From the NCBI RefSeq assembly GCF_040545875.1, contig NZ_JBEPMR010000001.1: 64,000 nucleotides of DNA; one strand, given 5' to 3'. Under the pieces are notes generated by a model. The model made no database searches and had not been told where the DNA came from. It worked only from the letters and a program-made list of their open reading frames with translations. The translations under genes and the position numbers were made by a program. Shown one piece after another: positions 1-9,926 of this stretch; positions within the stretch are counted from its first letter, which is position 1, and each line of letters begins with the position of its first letter. The stretch comes from Faecalicatena_A orotica. Lineage in GTDB: Bacteria; Bacillota; Clostridia; Lachnospirales; Lachnospiraceae.

Positions 1-2692
1 TAGCACTTTTCAAAAGACTCAGGCGCATAACATGGTCTTTGATGCTATAGCCATATTTGCTGTCATTGAGAAGGGCCACGCCATAATCCTCTTCTGAAAT
101 ATCTGCCCACTTATGTCCGCAGACCTCAAATCGTGCCCAATCCCAACTCGTATTCCAGTGTGTAGGGCGTTCGACATGCCCAAATTGTATATCATATGTT
201 GCTTTCACGACCCTGATATCCGTATAGAATGCTGTTTTTAACAGCTTGTGATCTTCCTGCCAATCCACATGTGTGGTAAAATCAATCCTTCTGGAATCAC
301 GGTATACTGCCATATCCTGTACAATTTGGGATTTGTGGAAGCTGTATTCAAAGCGGATTACTGCCTTCAATGGCCCCTCTTCCACAACCTGGCCTCCTTT
401 ACACTGTTCAATAATCTCCTTTTTCTTCACATGAAAAATATCAATATCCCAGGCATCATATTTCAGCGGCTTGTCCTCATAAATCTCCAGAACATTACCT
501 TTTTCGCCTTCCCTTATAACCATCCTGTCTGCTTCTTTGTCGAATATCTTTACTAACTGGCCAGCCTCATTCCATTCGATAACATAATATGGGGTTTCTA
601 TAGAATTCCTATTTAACTTAAATGCTGATTTCTGTTCCTGTGTTTTGTCTTTCCCCAGCCTGAAGGTTATATTGCACATGGAAAAGGGCTGAATTTCCAT
701 AAGTACTTCATAGCCTTTAGCTGTACGCTGTGCTTCCAGTTTTTTTCCTGCTGCATCAATGAAATCCCCGTCCTGTATAACCGGCACATGAACCAGTTCT
801 TTCCCGCCAAAACTGTTCACCGTATAAATACCGAAACAATTCTCCTTCGGAACTATTAGCTTCTTAAATGCATTCTCTATAATTCCATCTGCTAATTTTT
901 CTGCCCTTTCATAGGAAATCCTTGAATCTTCATATACTTCCCGTATTGAAGAACCCGGAATGATATCATGGAATTGCTGTAACAGAACTTCTCTCCAACA
1001 GTCCTCGATTTCCTGGCGCGGGTATTCCCCACCCCCTGCATAGCAGACGGATGCAAGCCATTCCGCCTGTGTAAGCCTTTGTTCCATATACCGGTTAACT
1101 TTTTTATTATATGCCTGTGATGTATATGTTCCACGATGATATTCTAAGTATAATTCCCCGTCCCAGGTGTGTACATATTCATCACTATTTTCGATATCCT
1201 CATGAAGTTGGTTGAAAAAATCTAACGCCCTGACTGGCTTTACCCCTGGGAGCCCGGGCAGTTTGTCCATTGCCCGGCGCATTTCAAGCATATCACGGGT
1301 CACCCCTCCCCCTCCATCTCCATAACCGTACGATATAAGCGTGTTTTTACTTAGATTCTTATTCCTGAACTTCTTCCAGCTTCCTGCCACGGTACGTGGA
1401 TCCATCATTCCACTATAAGTTGAATATCTGGTATCCAGCTCCCGCCCCTCCTCCGGCGTGTTCACAAAATAAGTGAGTATTTCACTGCCATCAATCCCCC
1501 TCCACCAGAATACATCATCAGGCATGGTATTGAATTGATTCCAGCTGATTTTCGTAGTCATAAATGTATCTATCCTGCACTGTTTCAATATCTGGGGCAA
1601 GGCCCAGCTATAGCCAAACACATCCGGCAGCCAGAGGTATTTACATTCTTTTCCAAACTCCTGTTTTATAAACCGGATCCCATATAAAAACTGCCTTACA
1701 AGCGATTCTCCTGATGGGAGATTGCAGTCTGCCTCCACCCACATCCCCCCATCCGGTTCCCATCTGCCTTCTTCTATCTTTTCTTTTATTATTTCATATA
1801 AATCCGGCCGGTCCTGCTTGATGTAATTGTAAAGCTGAGGCTGTGTCTGGAGAAACGTAAATTCTTCATACTGCTCCATCATGCGGAGTGCCGTCGTAAA
1901 AGAGCGGATGACCTTCTCCCTCGTATGCTTCGTCCGCCACAGCCATGCGACATCAATATGAGTATGTCCCACTACATTTATATTCACTTTGCTATGTTTC
2001 TCTAATTGTTTCAGACCCCCCGCTAAAACACTGTGTGCTGTCTCTATAGTTCCATAAAAAAATTCTTCATCCCATTCGATACAACTCAGCACATTTTCAA
2101 ACAGGTTTTTTAGTTCAATGTACTCTTCATCATCCGGCGATAATAAAAGCAGTGTCTCCGTAATTGCTTTTCCATAATAATATAGTTCATCTGTCTTTTC
2201 ATGCAGGTAGCCCAGACTTGCTTCTTTTACCCTGTGGTAGAAATCCCTATGAATCCCACCACCTTCCAGACCGCTCCAGAGCATAAAAGTCAATTTTACC
2301 ATCCTGCCCTCCAATTTATCAAACAGGACTTCCCTATGGTTCGTATCTACTCCCTGATAGGGGATCCCGTCTATATAGAGCAATGATTCAAACCCGCTGT
2401 TATAACAGTCCCCCGTTTTTCCAAAATCAAACAGCCCAACTGCCTTACAGCCTTCTTTTGTTTCCGGTATCTGCACCTTTTTTTCCAGCCACAGATAAGA
2501 ATCCCTTCCTTTAAAAATATCATTTAATTCTAAAGGCCTGCCCTCTATCCGCTCCGGCGGGACAAGATGCACCTCATCATCCAAAGCATGGTCGGGCATC
2601 GATATGAAAGGGGCTATACTTCTGCACCCCACATACCTTTTTATTCCCAGTTCCTCCACTCTTTTCTGAAACTTCTCAATTGTAAAAAACAT
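1..2692 (-). CDS. Alpha-mannosidase, GH38 family (partial, 3' end beyond window)
   Basis: Removes alpha-linked mannose from oligosaccharides, probably in the cytoplasm since no signal peptide is visible. The frame opens at the ATG at 2692 and runs off the left edge, so 897 codons are seen; by comparison with family members of about 1,000 residues, the last 100-150 residues are missing. Visible class II alpha-mannosidase hallmarks are the metal-site motif HTHIDVAWLW (H243, H245, D247), PDVFGYSWALP with the likely nucleophile D357, and QFHDIIPGSS (H575). A GGAGG stands four bases before the ATG. It is the last visible gene of the operon that starts with the solute-binding protein, 16 bases after the GHL6-type hydrolase. 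Family assignment is firm; the exact linkage cleaved is not readable from sequence. Confidence 0.93.
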   Translation of the reverse strand, partial: MFFTIEKFQKRVEELGIKRYVGCRSIAPFISMPDHALDDEVHLVPPERIEGRPLELNDIFKGRDSYLWLEKKVQIPETKEGCKAVGLFDFGKTGDCYNSGFESLLYIDGIPYQGVDTNHREVLFDKLEGRMVKLTFMLWSGLEGGGIHRDFYHRVKEASLGYLHEKTDELYYYGKAITETLLLLSPDDEEYIELKNLFENVLSCIEWDEEFFYGTIETAHSVLAGGLKQLEKHSKVNINVVGHTHIDVAWLWRTKHTREKVIRSFTTALRMMEQYEEFTFLQTQPQLYNYIKQDRPDLYEIIKEKIEEGRWEPDGGMWVEADCNLPSGESLVRQFLYGIRFIKQEFGKECKYLWLPDVFGYSWALPQILKQCRIDTFMTTKISWNQFNTMPDDVFWWRGIDGSEILTYFVNTPEEGRELDTRYSTYSGMMDPRTVAGSWKKFRNKNLSKNTLISYGYGDGGGGVTRDMLEMRRAMDKLPGLPGVKPVRALDFFNQLHEDIENSDEYVHTWDGELYLEYHRGTYTSQAYNKKVNRYMEQRLTQAEWLASVCYAGGGEYPRQEIEDCWREVLLQQFHDIIPGSSIREVYEDSRISYERAEKLADGIIENAFKKLIVPKENCFGIYTVNSFGGKELVHVPVIQDGDFIDAAGKKLEAQRTAKGYEVLMEIQPFSMCNITFRLGKDKTQEQKSAFKLNRNSIETPYYVIEWNEAGQLVKIFDKEADRMVIREGEKGNVLEIYEDKPLKYDAWDIDIFHVKKKEIIEQCKGGQVVEEGPLKAVIRFEYSFHKSQIVQDMAVYRDSRRIDFTTHVDWQEDHKLLKTAFYTDIRVVKATYDIQFGHVERPTHWNTSWDWARFEVCGHKWADISEEDYGVALLNDSKYGYSIKDHVMRLSLLKSA

Positions 2693-2708
2693 ACATCCTC
2701 CGATTAAA

Positions 2709-4751
2709 TTAATCTACTATTTCTATTACTGTAAATAGCTCTACCTTCGGAATCAGGATGGTCGTCATCCCATTCTCATAGCGGGCCTTCACTTTCATTT
2801 CTTCTTCCACTGTCTTCACGCTGCTGATTGCTCCCGGTATTTTTATCTCGATCTCATAAATGGGGGCTACTGGTGAATTCTCCTGCTCGTTTATTACAGC
2901 AAAATATTTTTTACTATCTTTTCTCCATCCAACGACTTCCGCAAAAGCAGGGGCATTTGATTCAAACTCCAACGTTTTACACAGCCCTCTGATTATTTTT
3001 CCAACAACACGCCTGCTTGTATAAGGCCTGCTGTTTTCTATCGGCGCTGCTACCCAGAGAATCTCACCCTTGCCAATTTTTTTCACAATGGCTGCCGGTC
3101 TGTCAGTAAAGACACCTGGAGGATTCGAATGAATTGCCGAAAATTCACATTTCCCGGTCATTGTATAAGGCAGAGTGATTGTCGCTAATATATCATACTC
3201 CCCTGAAAATTTAAGCAGTTCCATTTTCCCTTGTACATTCATTGGGGATTTTGCTGTAAAATCACTGAATATTTCCATTCCTTTGTCAGCAGCACTCATA
3301 TAAGTAACTTCATGCTCCGTCTCACCTATACTTTCCGCCTCCAGAAGTTCTAAAAGTCTCCCATGTCCGATATGGCCGCTCACATAAAGCTTTCCGCCCT
3401 CCCTTATATACGACTCTATCGCATCCATTTCATCATCATGGATGACTGCAGTATCACAGATAATGAGTACATCACTTTTCAGTCCATTCAGTTTCTTGCT
3501 TGGGATCACATCAAACGGCAGGTTTTCTTCTCTGAGAATTTTGCCCATATTAATCTGCGTTTCCATGAACTTCCGGCTATATTTATCATCTGTCACCGGA
3601 CTGCCATTCTCACTCCAATGGCATTTTGAGCGGCTCGGGAACCAGACACTTATATTGGTAAGCATATCCCCGCTTACATACTTTTCATAGTTCATTGTCC
3701 TGGCAAATGCCCTTTTTACCGGCCCCTGATACACTTCCTCACATAGTGTGCCATCCGGGTTTGCCCCGTCACAAATGGAAAATGCACCATTATGTACTAA
3801 TGCAATCATGGCATGCAGGGCGAATTCTTCCTCTGTCTTTGTCGTCGTATGGTAAGACAGCCCGGGATCACAGCGTGAAGATATGAACACAAAGGGCAGC
3901 GCTTTACTTAGATTCCTGTAATATTTACACATATACGTCTGCTGTAAGAATCCGCCATACAGGTCCCCGCCTGCATAATCGCATGCCTCGGCTACCAAAT
4001 CTGAATGTGCATACTGCCAGGGGTCTGCCATCATGGATAGATTATGTTCAATTGTCACTTCTGGATGGATTGACTTTACCACGCCCGCAGAAAATGCCGC
4101 AAACTCTCCCATCCATTCCTCACGAATGCTCTGGAACTCCCTGAAATTTTTATCCCCCCAATCTATCGTTCTTGGCATTTCCCTTCCGGTCCTCTCAAAA
4201 TATTTTTTCCGGCAGCTCGGACAATAGCATACTTCCGGGAAAAACGGCATATCAAGGAAAATAGTCTCAAATTGATAGTTTTCGGTTATTTCTGTCAAAC
4301 ATTCTTTTACATACTGCCTATATTCTTCATTATTCGGACAAACTATCCCGTAACGTCCCTTTCTGCTCATGAAATCGCTGTCCGGTACCATCTCTTCTCG
4401 GGATGTCTTTCCATATCCATTAATCATGCGCCATTCCGGGTGTTTCTCATATGCCCAATTATCAAATATCTGCGAAAAATACGCCATAACTGCAATGCCG
4501 TTACTATGGCATAATTGAATCATCTCACCGACATAGTCTCTTCCTTGCAGCCCCTTGTGCATGCGTCCGGTTTTGGTAGGATAAAATGCCAGCCCTGTAT
4601 GCGGTCTGCACTTTACAACAATCTGCTGCATGCCTGCATCTTTCAATAATTTCACAAGTCCCTCAGGATCTACCCTGGATAAAAACTCTTCATTCCAGTC
4701 ATCAATATGCATATCTAAAAAACTCCGCCTGTAGTTGCCTTCAATCCACAT
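2709..4751 (-). CDS. GHL6-type putative glycoside hydrolase (alpha-fucosidase/beta-galactosidase-like)
   Basis: A 680-residue soluble protein resembling the hypothetical glycosyl hydrolase 6 group, whose members include GH151-like alpha-fucosidases. The N-terminal half looks like a TIM barrel: RRSFLDMHIDDW near residue 8, a VKCRPHTGLAFYPT strand, IFLDMPFFPEVCYCPSC around residue 165 with a Cys pair, and IEHNLSM further on. The middle (about 420-520, DVLIICDTAVIHDDEM then YIREGGKLYVSG) resembles the trimerisation-type flavodoxin-like domain of GH42 enzymes, followed by a beta-rich tail. No signal peptide, so a cytoplasmic role on imported oligosaccharide is likely. It sits between the sugar permease gene and the GH38 mannosidase. 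RBS AAGGAGA lies ten bases before the ATG. Substrate is unknown; the fold call is moderate. Confidence 0.72.
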   Translation of the reverse strand: MWIEGNYRRSFLDMHIDDWNEEFLSRVDPEGLVKLLKDAGMQQIVVKCRPHTGLAFYPTKTGRMHKGLQGRDYVGEMIQLCHSNGIAVMAYFSQIFDNWAYEKHPEWRMINGYGKTSREEMVPDSDFMSRKGRYGIVCPNNEEYRQYVKECLTEITENYQFETIFLDMPFFPEVCYCPSCRKKYFERTGREMPRTIDWGDKNFREFQSIREEWMGEFAAFSAGVVKSIHPEVTIEHNLSMMADPWQYAHSDLVAEACDYAGGDLYGGFLQQTYMCKYYRNLSKALPFVFISSRCDPGLSYHTTTKTEEEFALHAMIALVHNGAFSICDGANPDGTLCEEVYQGPVKRAFARTMNYEKYVSGDMLTNISVWFPSRSKCHWSENGSPVTDDKYSRKFMETQINMGKILREENLPFDVIPSKKLNGLKSDVLIICDTAVIHDDEMDAIESYIREGGKLYVSGHIGHGRLLELLEAESIGETEHEVTYMSAADKGMEIFSDFTAKSPMNVQGKMELLKFSGEYDILATITLPYTMTGKCEFSAIHSNPPGVFTDRPAAIVKKIGKGEILWVAAPIENSRPYTSRRVVGKIIRGLCKTLEFESNAPAFAEVVGWRKDSKKYFAVINEQENSPVAPIYEIEIKIPGAISSVKTVEEEMKVKARYENGMTTILIPKVELFTVIEIVD

Positions 4752-4834
4752 ATATTATGTTCTCCTTCATTCTTAAATAGTTTGTTTTACCAAATAATTT
4801 CTCCCTCATCCCGCTATAACCCGCCGGCCTGCTG

Positions 4835-5674
4835 CTAGCCCTTGACTGCCCCTACCGTCATCCCTTTCATGATCTGTTTTGAAAATATAAGATAAATAAT
4901 CAAAATAGGCAGGATAGATACTAATAGTGCTGCCATATAAAGGGGATAGTTAATTGCATGCTCTGAATTGAACATTCTGATCGCAATAGATATTGTCCTC
5001 AGGCTTTTATCATTAATTAAAACAAGAGAGAAGGGAAACTCATTCCATGCATTCATAAAGGACGTTATAACAATAATTGCCGTTATCGGTGAACACATTG
5101 GAAAAATAATTTTCGTTAGCAGCTTAAAGGTGCTGCATCCCTCCATATATGCCGCCTCGTCCAGTTCTACCGGTATCGTCCTGATATAGTTTTCTGTAAG
5201 CATCACTGCAAATGGCAGTGAGAATGCCAGATATGGCAGAATCAATGTCCATCTGTGGTCCAGCATCCCCAAAGCCTTAAACTGCAGGAACACCGGAATC
5301 AATAGTGACAGCATCGGAATAACCATGCCCGAAACAAACAATAAATACACGGCCTTTTTAAACCTGAAATTATATCTTGATATAAAGAAACCTGCAACCA
5401 GCGCGCATATCACTGTTAAAACCACATTAATGAATCCAAGAATTGCAGAATTCAAGAAGCATTCTAAAAACCCGCTGGATTGTACCGCATCTATGAAATT
5501 TTGAAAATAAGGATGTGTTGTAAGGCTCATACTATTCTGCATAAACTCGTTGCTCGTTTTCAGCGCCGAATTCACCATCCACAGTATCGGAAATATGCAG
5601 GATGCAGAAAACAAAAGGAGAACTGCATTCACAACGAATTTAAACATCCCCTGTAAAGTATTCTTAATGGTCAT
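4835..5674 (-). CDS. Carbohydrate ABC transporter permease (MalG/CUT1 type)
   Basis: Inner-membrane half of a CUT1 sugar importer, 279 residues with about six hydrophobic segments beginning with one at roughly residues 13-35. The cytoplasmic loop that docks the ATPase carries the EAA motif (ELDEAAYMEGCSTF, around residue 190). The C-terminus KQIMKGMTVGAVKG is the usual ending of MalG-type subunits. Its start overlaps the end of the partner permease gene by 11 bases, implying translational coupling. No ATPase gene is in the locus; CUT1 systems of Clostridia commonly share an MsmX-type ATPase encoded elsewhere (established knowledge). The neighbouring hydrolases suggest a mannose-containing oligosaccharide as cargo (inference). 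Confidence 0.92.
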   Translation of the reverse strand: MTIKNTLQGMFKFVVNAVLLLFSASCIFPILWMVNSALKTSNEFMQNSMSLTTHPYFQNFIDAVQSSGFLECFLNSAILGFINVVLTVICALVAGFFISRYNFRFKKAVYLLFVSGMVIPMLSLLIPVFLQFKALGMLDHRWTLILPYLAFSLPFAVMLTENYIRTIPVELDEAAYMEGCSTFKLLTKIIFPMCSPITAIIVITSFMNAWNEFPFSLVLINDKSLRTISIAIRMFNSEHAINYPLYMAALLVSILPILIIYLIFSKQIMKGMTVGAVKG

Positions 5675-6632
5675 TTGCTTTTCCCTCCATCAGCCTCTGG
5701 ATTCCTATCGTCAGCGTCATAGATACCACCAGGATTACCACTGCCATTGCAGACGCATAACCCATCTTCATCTGGACAAAAGAAGTATCATAGTTATAAA
5801 GTGACAGCACACTGGTTGCCCTTCCCGGTCCTCCTCCTGTCATAACCATAATGTGGTCAAATGCTTTAAAAGAACCTGCAAAGCAAATCATAAGACATAT
5901 CTTTAAAATATCCCAAATCAGTGGAATTGTAATATACAGACTTCTTTTAAATCCAGTCGCCCCGTCTATCTCCGCAACCTCGAGAATATCTTTCGGGATA
6001 GTTGCCACGGCCCCCATAAGTAATACCAGATAATATCCTATGAACTGCCAGATTACCGGAACCGCTACTGACAGCATGGCTATCTTCGGATCATCCAGCC
6101 ACGGTTTAATCCAGCCGTCCAATCCTGACGCACGCAGGAAATGGTTCAGTATACCAAAATCGTTGTTATAAATCAGCTGCCACATCAGACCGATAACGAC
6201 GGCCGCTATAATACTTGGGAAATACATCACCCTCCGATGAAGTTCTACAAATTTTACCCATTTCATTGTAAAAAACAATGTGAAAATAAATGCAATCCCC
6301 ACCTGTCCTGCAACCATCAGCACAGTAAACAGCATAGTGTTTTTAAAGGACAGCCAGAAAGTCTTATCATGCAAAAGCTGTATATAATTGTCTAAACCAA
6401 TAAATTTTTTCCCCGGGCCGCCTGACCACTCAAAAAAGCTATATCCAAATGCAAATAAAGTCGGGACCACTACTATGAACAGATAAACGCCCACTGGAAT
6501 ACTCAGATATCCAAATATTCTTCTTCCGGGCGGCATAAGAGGATTTTTATACTTTGGCCTGCCCTTTGACGCAAGTCCCCCTGCGGGGCATATCCTGTCA
6601 TATGCCCCCTGGGTCTGTCTATCTTTTCTCAT
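5664..6632 (-). CDS. Carbohydrate ABC transporter permease (MalF/UgpA type)
   Basis: Second membrane subunit of the CUT1 importer, 322 residues with a hydrophilic N-terminal 40 residues and then six or so membrane segments. The EAA loop reads EVAEIDGATGFKRSLYITIPL near residue 230, and MTGGGPGRATSVL near residue 275 is a typical periplasm-facing conserved stretch of this family. The RBS AAGGGG is eight bases ahead of the ATG. It follows the solute-binding protein gene by 12 bases and overlaps the next permease gene by 11, so the three are one transcription unit. Confidence 0.92.
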   Translation of the reverse strand: MRKDRQTQGAYDRICPAGGLASKGRPKYKNPLMPPGRRIFGYLSIPVGVYLFIVVVPTLFAFGYSFFEWSGGPGKKFIGLDNYIQLLHDKTFWLSFKNTMLFTVLMVAGQVGIAFIFTLFFTMKWVKFVELHRRVMYFPSIIAAVVIGLMWQLIYNNDFGILNHFLRASGLDGWIKPWLDDPKIAMLSVAVPVIWQFIGYYLVLLMGAVATIPKDILEVAEIDGATGFKRSLYITIPLIWDILKICLMICFAGSFKAFDHIMVMTGGGPGRATSVLSLYNYDTSFVQMKMGYASAMAVVILVVSMTLTIGIQRLMEGKANDH

Positions 6633-6644
6633 TTCATCATCCCC

Positions 6645-8003
6645 TTATTGTTTTTTTGCGCTTTCATGTGCTTCCTGAAGCTTTGCCGCCAGTTCTTCCG
6701 GTGTAAGCGAGCCAATGGACATCTCCTGATAACCTACATAGCTTGCATCCATGTATGCAGTAGAAAGCTGTACTTCCGGACACCCCACGATCTTGTCATA
6801 AGAATTGTACATATCAAGGAATTTTACGAATAAAGGATCCAATTTGCTTTCATCATAATCAACCTCTTTTGCTGTAGCCAAAGAACCACCTTCAATCAGC
6901 AATGTCTGGATTTCCGGTGCCGACATTTCTTTTAAGAAGTTCACCGCTGCCTCCTGCTGGTCATCGGCCAGTCCTTCTCTTAAGCTGATTCCCCACCCCT
7001 GGCCGCCTACAATCTGGCCTTTAAGTTCTTCTTTTCCTTTTACCGGTGGAAAAACCGTAATCTCTGTATTGTCAAGGATTTCCTGTGATGCTTCATTAAT
7101 TAAATTAGAAACTGACCAGGATCCTTCAATATACATTGCTGCTTTACCATCATAATACATCTGGCGTACCTGTACAGGATCAAGGCTGTTTACATCTTCA
7201 TTAAATAATCCCAGATCCATCAGTTCTTTAAGATATGTAATTGCTTCTACCGAACTTTCATCTTCAAATGATGCACCGTTATAGTTTTTCACATCTTCAT
7301 ACCATTCGTTACTGTTGAATTTCATAAGGATACCGGGCATAACCTGCGAAGCAATGGCATATTTCCCCTTATTTCCGGTTGCAAGAGGAATATATCCGTT
7401 CTCTTTTAATGTCTTCACCGCCTCTTTAAATTCCTGTTCATTTGCAGGAAAGCTGTCCATACCGCATTTTGCAAAAATATCTTTGTTATAATATATAACA
7501 TGATTTACGATACTGCATCGGGGAACTCCGAGGATATGATCTCCAAAAGTATAATCGCCGAACATACCATCAGCAAATGTATCCGCCCATTCCTGATTTG
7601 CTTCCAGAACCGGCGTCAAATCCTGTATCTGTCCGTTCTCGTAAAATGATCCCATCATAGATGGAAGTGCCATAATCAGGTCCGGAAGCTCATTAGCCGC
7701 AGCCAGTGTTTTTAATTTCGTCTCATACCCGGCTTCCTGACTGACAATTTCCTCCACCAGTTCCACATCCGGATACTTACTTTTAAAATTGTCCACAGCC
7801 TTGTCCATCATAATTGATTCAATATCCCCGTTTTTAATGGCTTCATCCGTCCCCATATGCATAATAGTCAAAGTAGTCTTAGATGAATCACCTCCTGCTC
7901 CACTTTCCTTTGCATCCTTTTCTGTCCCTGAACAGCCTGCCAGCATTCCGCCGACCATTGCCGCTGCCAATACAACAGAAAGAATCTGTGTTCTTTTCCT
8001 CAT
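6645..8003 (-). CDS. Sugar ABC transporter solute-binding lipoprotein
   Basis: Extracytoplasmic binding protein, family 1, that hands oligosaccharide to the two permeases. The N-terminus is a lipoprotein signal: MRKRTQ, a hydrophobic stretch, then lipobox LAGC with the modified Cys at residue 23, followed by a Ser/Gly/Lys-rich linker. The mature part has the features of sugar-binding proteins, such as GVPRCSIVNHVIYYNKDIFAK and YYDGKAAMYIEGSWSVSNL. It is 452 residues, normal for the family, and has a strong RBS (AAGGAGG). It is the first gene of the operon that continues through the permeases and two hydrolases; the YesM/YesN pair lies directly upstream and likely activates it, a common arrangement. 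Confidence 0.94.
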   Translation of the reverse strand: MRKRTQILSVVLAAAMVGGMLAGCSGTEKDAKESGAGGDSSKTTLTIMHMGTDEAIKNGDIESIMMDKAVDNFKSKYPDVELVEEIVSQEAGYETKLKTLAAANELPDLIMALPSMMGSFYENGQIQDLTPVLEANQEWADTFADGMFGDYTFGDHILGVPRCSIVNHVIYYNKDIFAKCGMDSFPANEQEFKEAVKTLKENGYIPLATGNKGKYAIASQVMPGILMKFNSNEWYEDVKNYNGASFEDESSVEAITYLKELMDLGLFNEDVNSLDPVQVRQMYYDGKAAMYIEGSWSVSNLINEASQEILDNTEITVFPPVKGKEELKGQIVGGQGWGISLREGLADDQQEAAVNFLKEMSAPEIQTLLIEGGSLATAKEVDYDESKLDPLFVKFLDMYNSYDKIVGCPEVQLSTAYMDASYVGYQEMSIGSLTPEELAAKLQEAHESAKKQ

Positions 8004-8114
8004 TTTTTTGTCCTCCTTTTTGTTTCGGTGTATTTATATAATTAGCATATCGTATACTGTTCCTGCAAAAAACCATGTAAACTATAAAAATATCCACTTT
8101 TCTATTCAATATGC

Positions 8115-8141
8115 AAAAAGAGCCTGATCTGACAGACTCTT
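8115..8141 (-). terminator. Rho-independent terminator after yesM
   Basis: On the minus strand AAGAGTCTG and CAGGCTCTT form a nine-pair stem (one G.U) with a six-base loop followed by TTTTT. It lies between the histidine kinase stop and the solute-binding protein start, so the transport operon must have its own promoter. Confidence 0.7.
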
Positions 8142-8186
8142 ATCACGATTACTTTGTATCCTTTTTAGCTGTTTCATTATACCTGT

Positions 8187-9926
8187 CTACATATGTTTTG
8201 TGTAAGCCAGCAACGGCTGTACAATCCGCACTACTGTTCCGTTTTCCCTGCCGGCACGGAAAAAAAGACCATAGTTCTTTCCAAACTGCAGTTTTATACG
8301 CTGGTCGATATTGCGGATTGCCATACCTCTCTTTTCCTCACTTTTGACGTCCATAAGCAATTCTTCAATCTCACTGATATCTATGGAATCTCCGTTATCC
8401 TCCACTTCAAAATATAAGTTCTCCTCATCTTTAAATCCCCTGATCCAGATATCACCTTCTCTTCCACTTGGAAGAATTCCATGTTCCACACTATTTTCCA
8501 CTAATGGCTGTATCACAAAACGCATCGTGGCCCATTGAAACAGTTCTCCGTCTGCCTCAATGTGGAACTGAATCTGGTCAGCCGTACGCAATTCTTGTAT
8601 TACGATGTAATTTTCTACATAACGTATTTCTGTCTCTACGGAAATAAATTTCTGTCCGGAGTTCATCGTAAGCCTGTAAAGATCCGCTATTGCAAGAACA
8701 ACACGTCCGGTTTTGTCCGCATGTTCCAGCCTGCTCATCCAATATGCAGTGTCCAGATTATTATATAAAAAATGAGGGTTAATTTGTGCCTGAAGCGCTT
8801 TCAGTTCCGCCTCAGTCTGAAGCACTTTCCCTGTCAGCACTTCATTGACCAATTCATTCATACGTCTTGTCATAGCATTAAACTGTGTGCTTAAAATGCC
8901 TATTTCATCATTACTTTCAAACTGGAGCTGGACATCATAGTTGTCTTCCTTTACTTCCCGGATTTTTCCCGTAAGCAGTCTCAGCGGGTGAAGAATGGCA
9001 CGGGAAAAAAGCACCGATGTCAGAAGACATAAAAGCATACTTGCCACAATCCCATATATCAGCAAATCGCGTATCGTCCGGTTTTCTTCCAAAAGCTTTG
9101 AACGTTCCAGACCACTGACAATCGTCCACCCCGTGTCAGGAAGTTTATTACCATATACCAGAGTATTACTCTTCTTGTCTGAAATAGTTGTTATCCTGCT
9201 TTCCTTAAGTTTTTCTAAATCTGAAATAACCGTCTCTGATTTACCCGCGCTCAGCAGGACATTTCCGTCATCATCCACCAGTGCTATATATCCCGGATAT
9301 GTTTCTATGTAATTTGAAAACTGCTCTTTCATTTTAGACAGCGGTACATTAATCCAGAGAGTCCCAAGGGTATTCTGCAAATTTTCAGTGTCCCGGATAC
9401 TGCGTGTCAGCGTCAGATAAACCACAGGGCTGTCATCATTTTTCGCTGAAGTACCCGTCCAGAAGGACTTCCCCATCAACTTTTTTGCACGACCGGCCAA
9501 TTCTTCCTCCCTTTTAACATCCCGGACATCACCGGCATGTAAGACAAGGCCGTTTTCGCCCTCAATATAAATAGAATTTACGAACTGATTCTGGCCTGTA
9601 TAGAACATCAGGCTTTTTGCCACCTCATTCTGACGCCGCAGTAGTTCACTCCCATTCATAGATTCTGCCAAAAGCGTTTCTTTCACATCGGAATTCTGAA
9701 TAATGTACAGTGACAGGTTTCCTACATAATCCGTTGTCACCTGAATACTGTCTGCAATACTGTCAAGTGCATTTTCGGATGCTGCCTCCTGCTTCTGTTC
9801 TACTATTTCCAGAGATTTTCTATATAGGACAGTGCCTATAATTGCAATTGGTATCATAGAGATTACGATTCCCAAAATAAAAACTTTCACATTCAGGCTA
9901 ACAAACATTTGTTTCTTCTTTTTCAC
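8187..9926 (-). CDS. yesM: YesM-type sensor histidine kinase
   Basis: Membrane sensor for the sugar locus, 579 residues. One membrane segment lies at about 12-34, then a large extracytoplasmic Cache-like sensing region to about 285, a second membrane segment (LLIYGIVASMLLCLL), a HAMP linker (ILHPLRLLTGKIREV), and the His_kinase domain with the phosphoacceptor in QAQINPHFLYNNLD. The ATPase domain has the N-box ENSVEHGI and the glycine motif EDNGDSIDIS. The HPHFLYN-type phosphoacceptor is diagnostic for the LytS/YesM class. It overlaps the response regulator gene by four bases. The ligand is probably the sugar or its binding protein (inference). Confidence 0.93.
   Translation of the reverse strand: MKKKKQMFVSLNVKVFILGIVISMIPIAIIGTVLYRKSLEIVEQKQEAASENALDSIADSIQVTTDYVGNLSLYIIQNSDVKETLLAESMNGSELLRRQNEVAKSLMFYTGQNQFVNSIYIEGENGLVLHAGDVRDVKREEELAGRAKKLMGKSFWTGTSAKNDDSPVVYLTLTRSIRDTENLQNTLGTLWINVPLSKMKEQFSNYIETYPGYIALVDDDGNVLLSAGKSETVISDLEKLKESRITTISDKKSNTLVYGNKLPDTGWTIVSGLERSKLLEENRTIRDLLIYGIVASMLLCLLTSVLFSRAILHPLRLLTGKIREVKEDNYDVQLQFESNDEIGILSTQFNAMTRRMNELVNEVLTGKVLQTEAELKALQAQINPHFLYNNLDTAYWMSRLEHADKTGRVVLAIADLYRLTMNSGQKFISVETEIRYVENYIVIQELRTADQIQFHIEADGELFQWATMRFVIQPLVENSVEHGILPSGREGDIWIRGFKDEENLYFEVEDNGDSIDISEIEELLMDVKSEEKRGMAIRNIDQRIKLQFGKNYGLFFRAGRENGTVVRIVQPLLAYTKHM

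Noticed and set aside
8004..8114. Search for the solute-binding protein promoter
   Set aside because: TTTACA and TATAC-like words are present but the spacing does not give a convincing pair.
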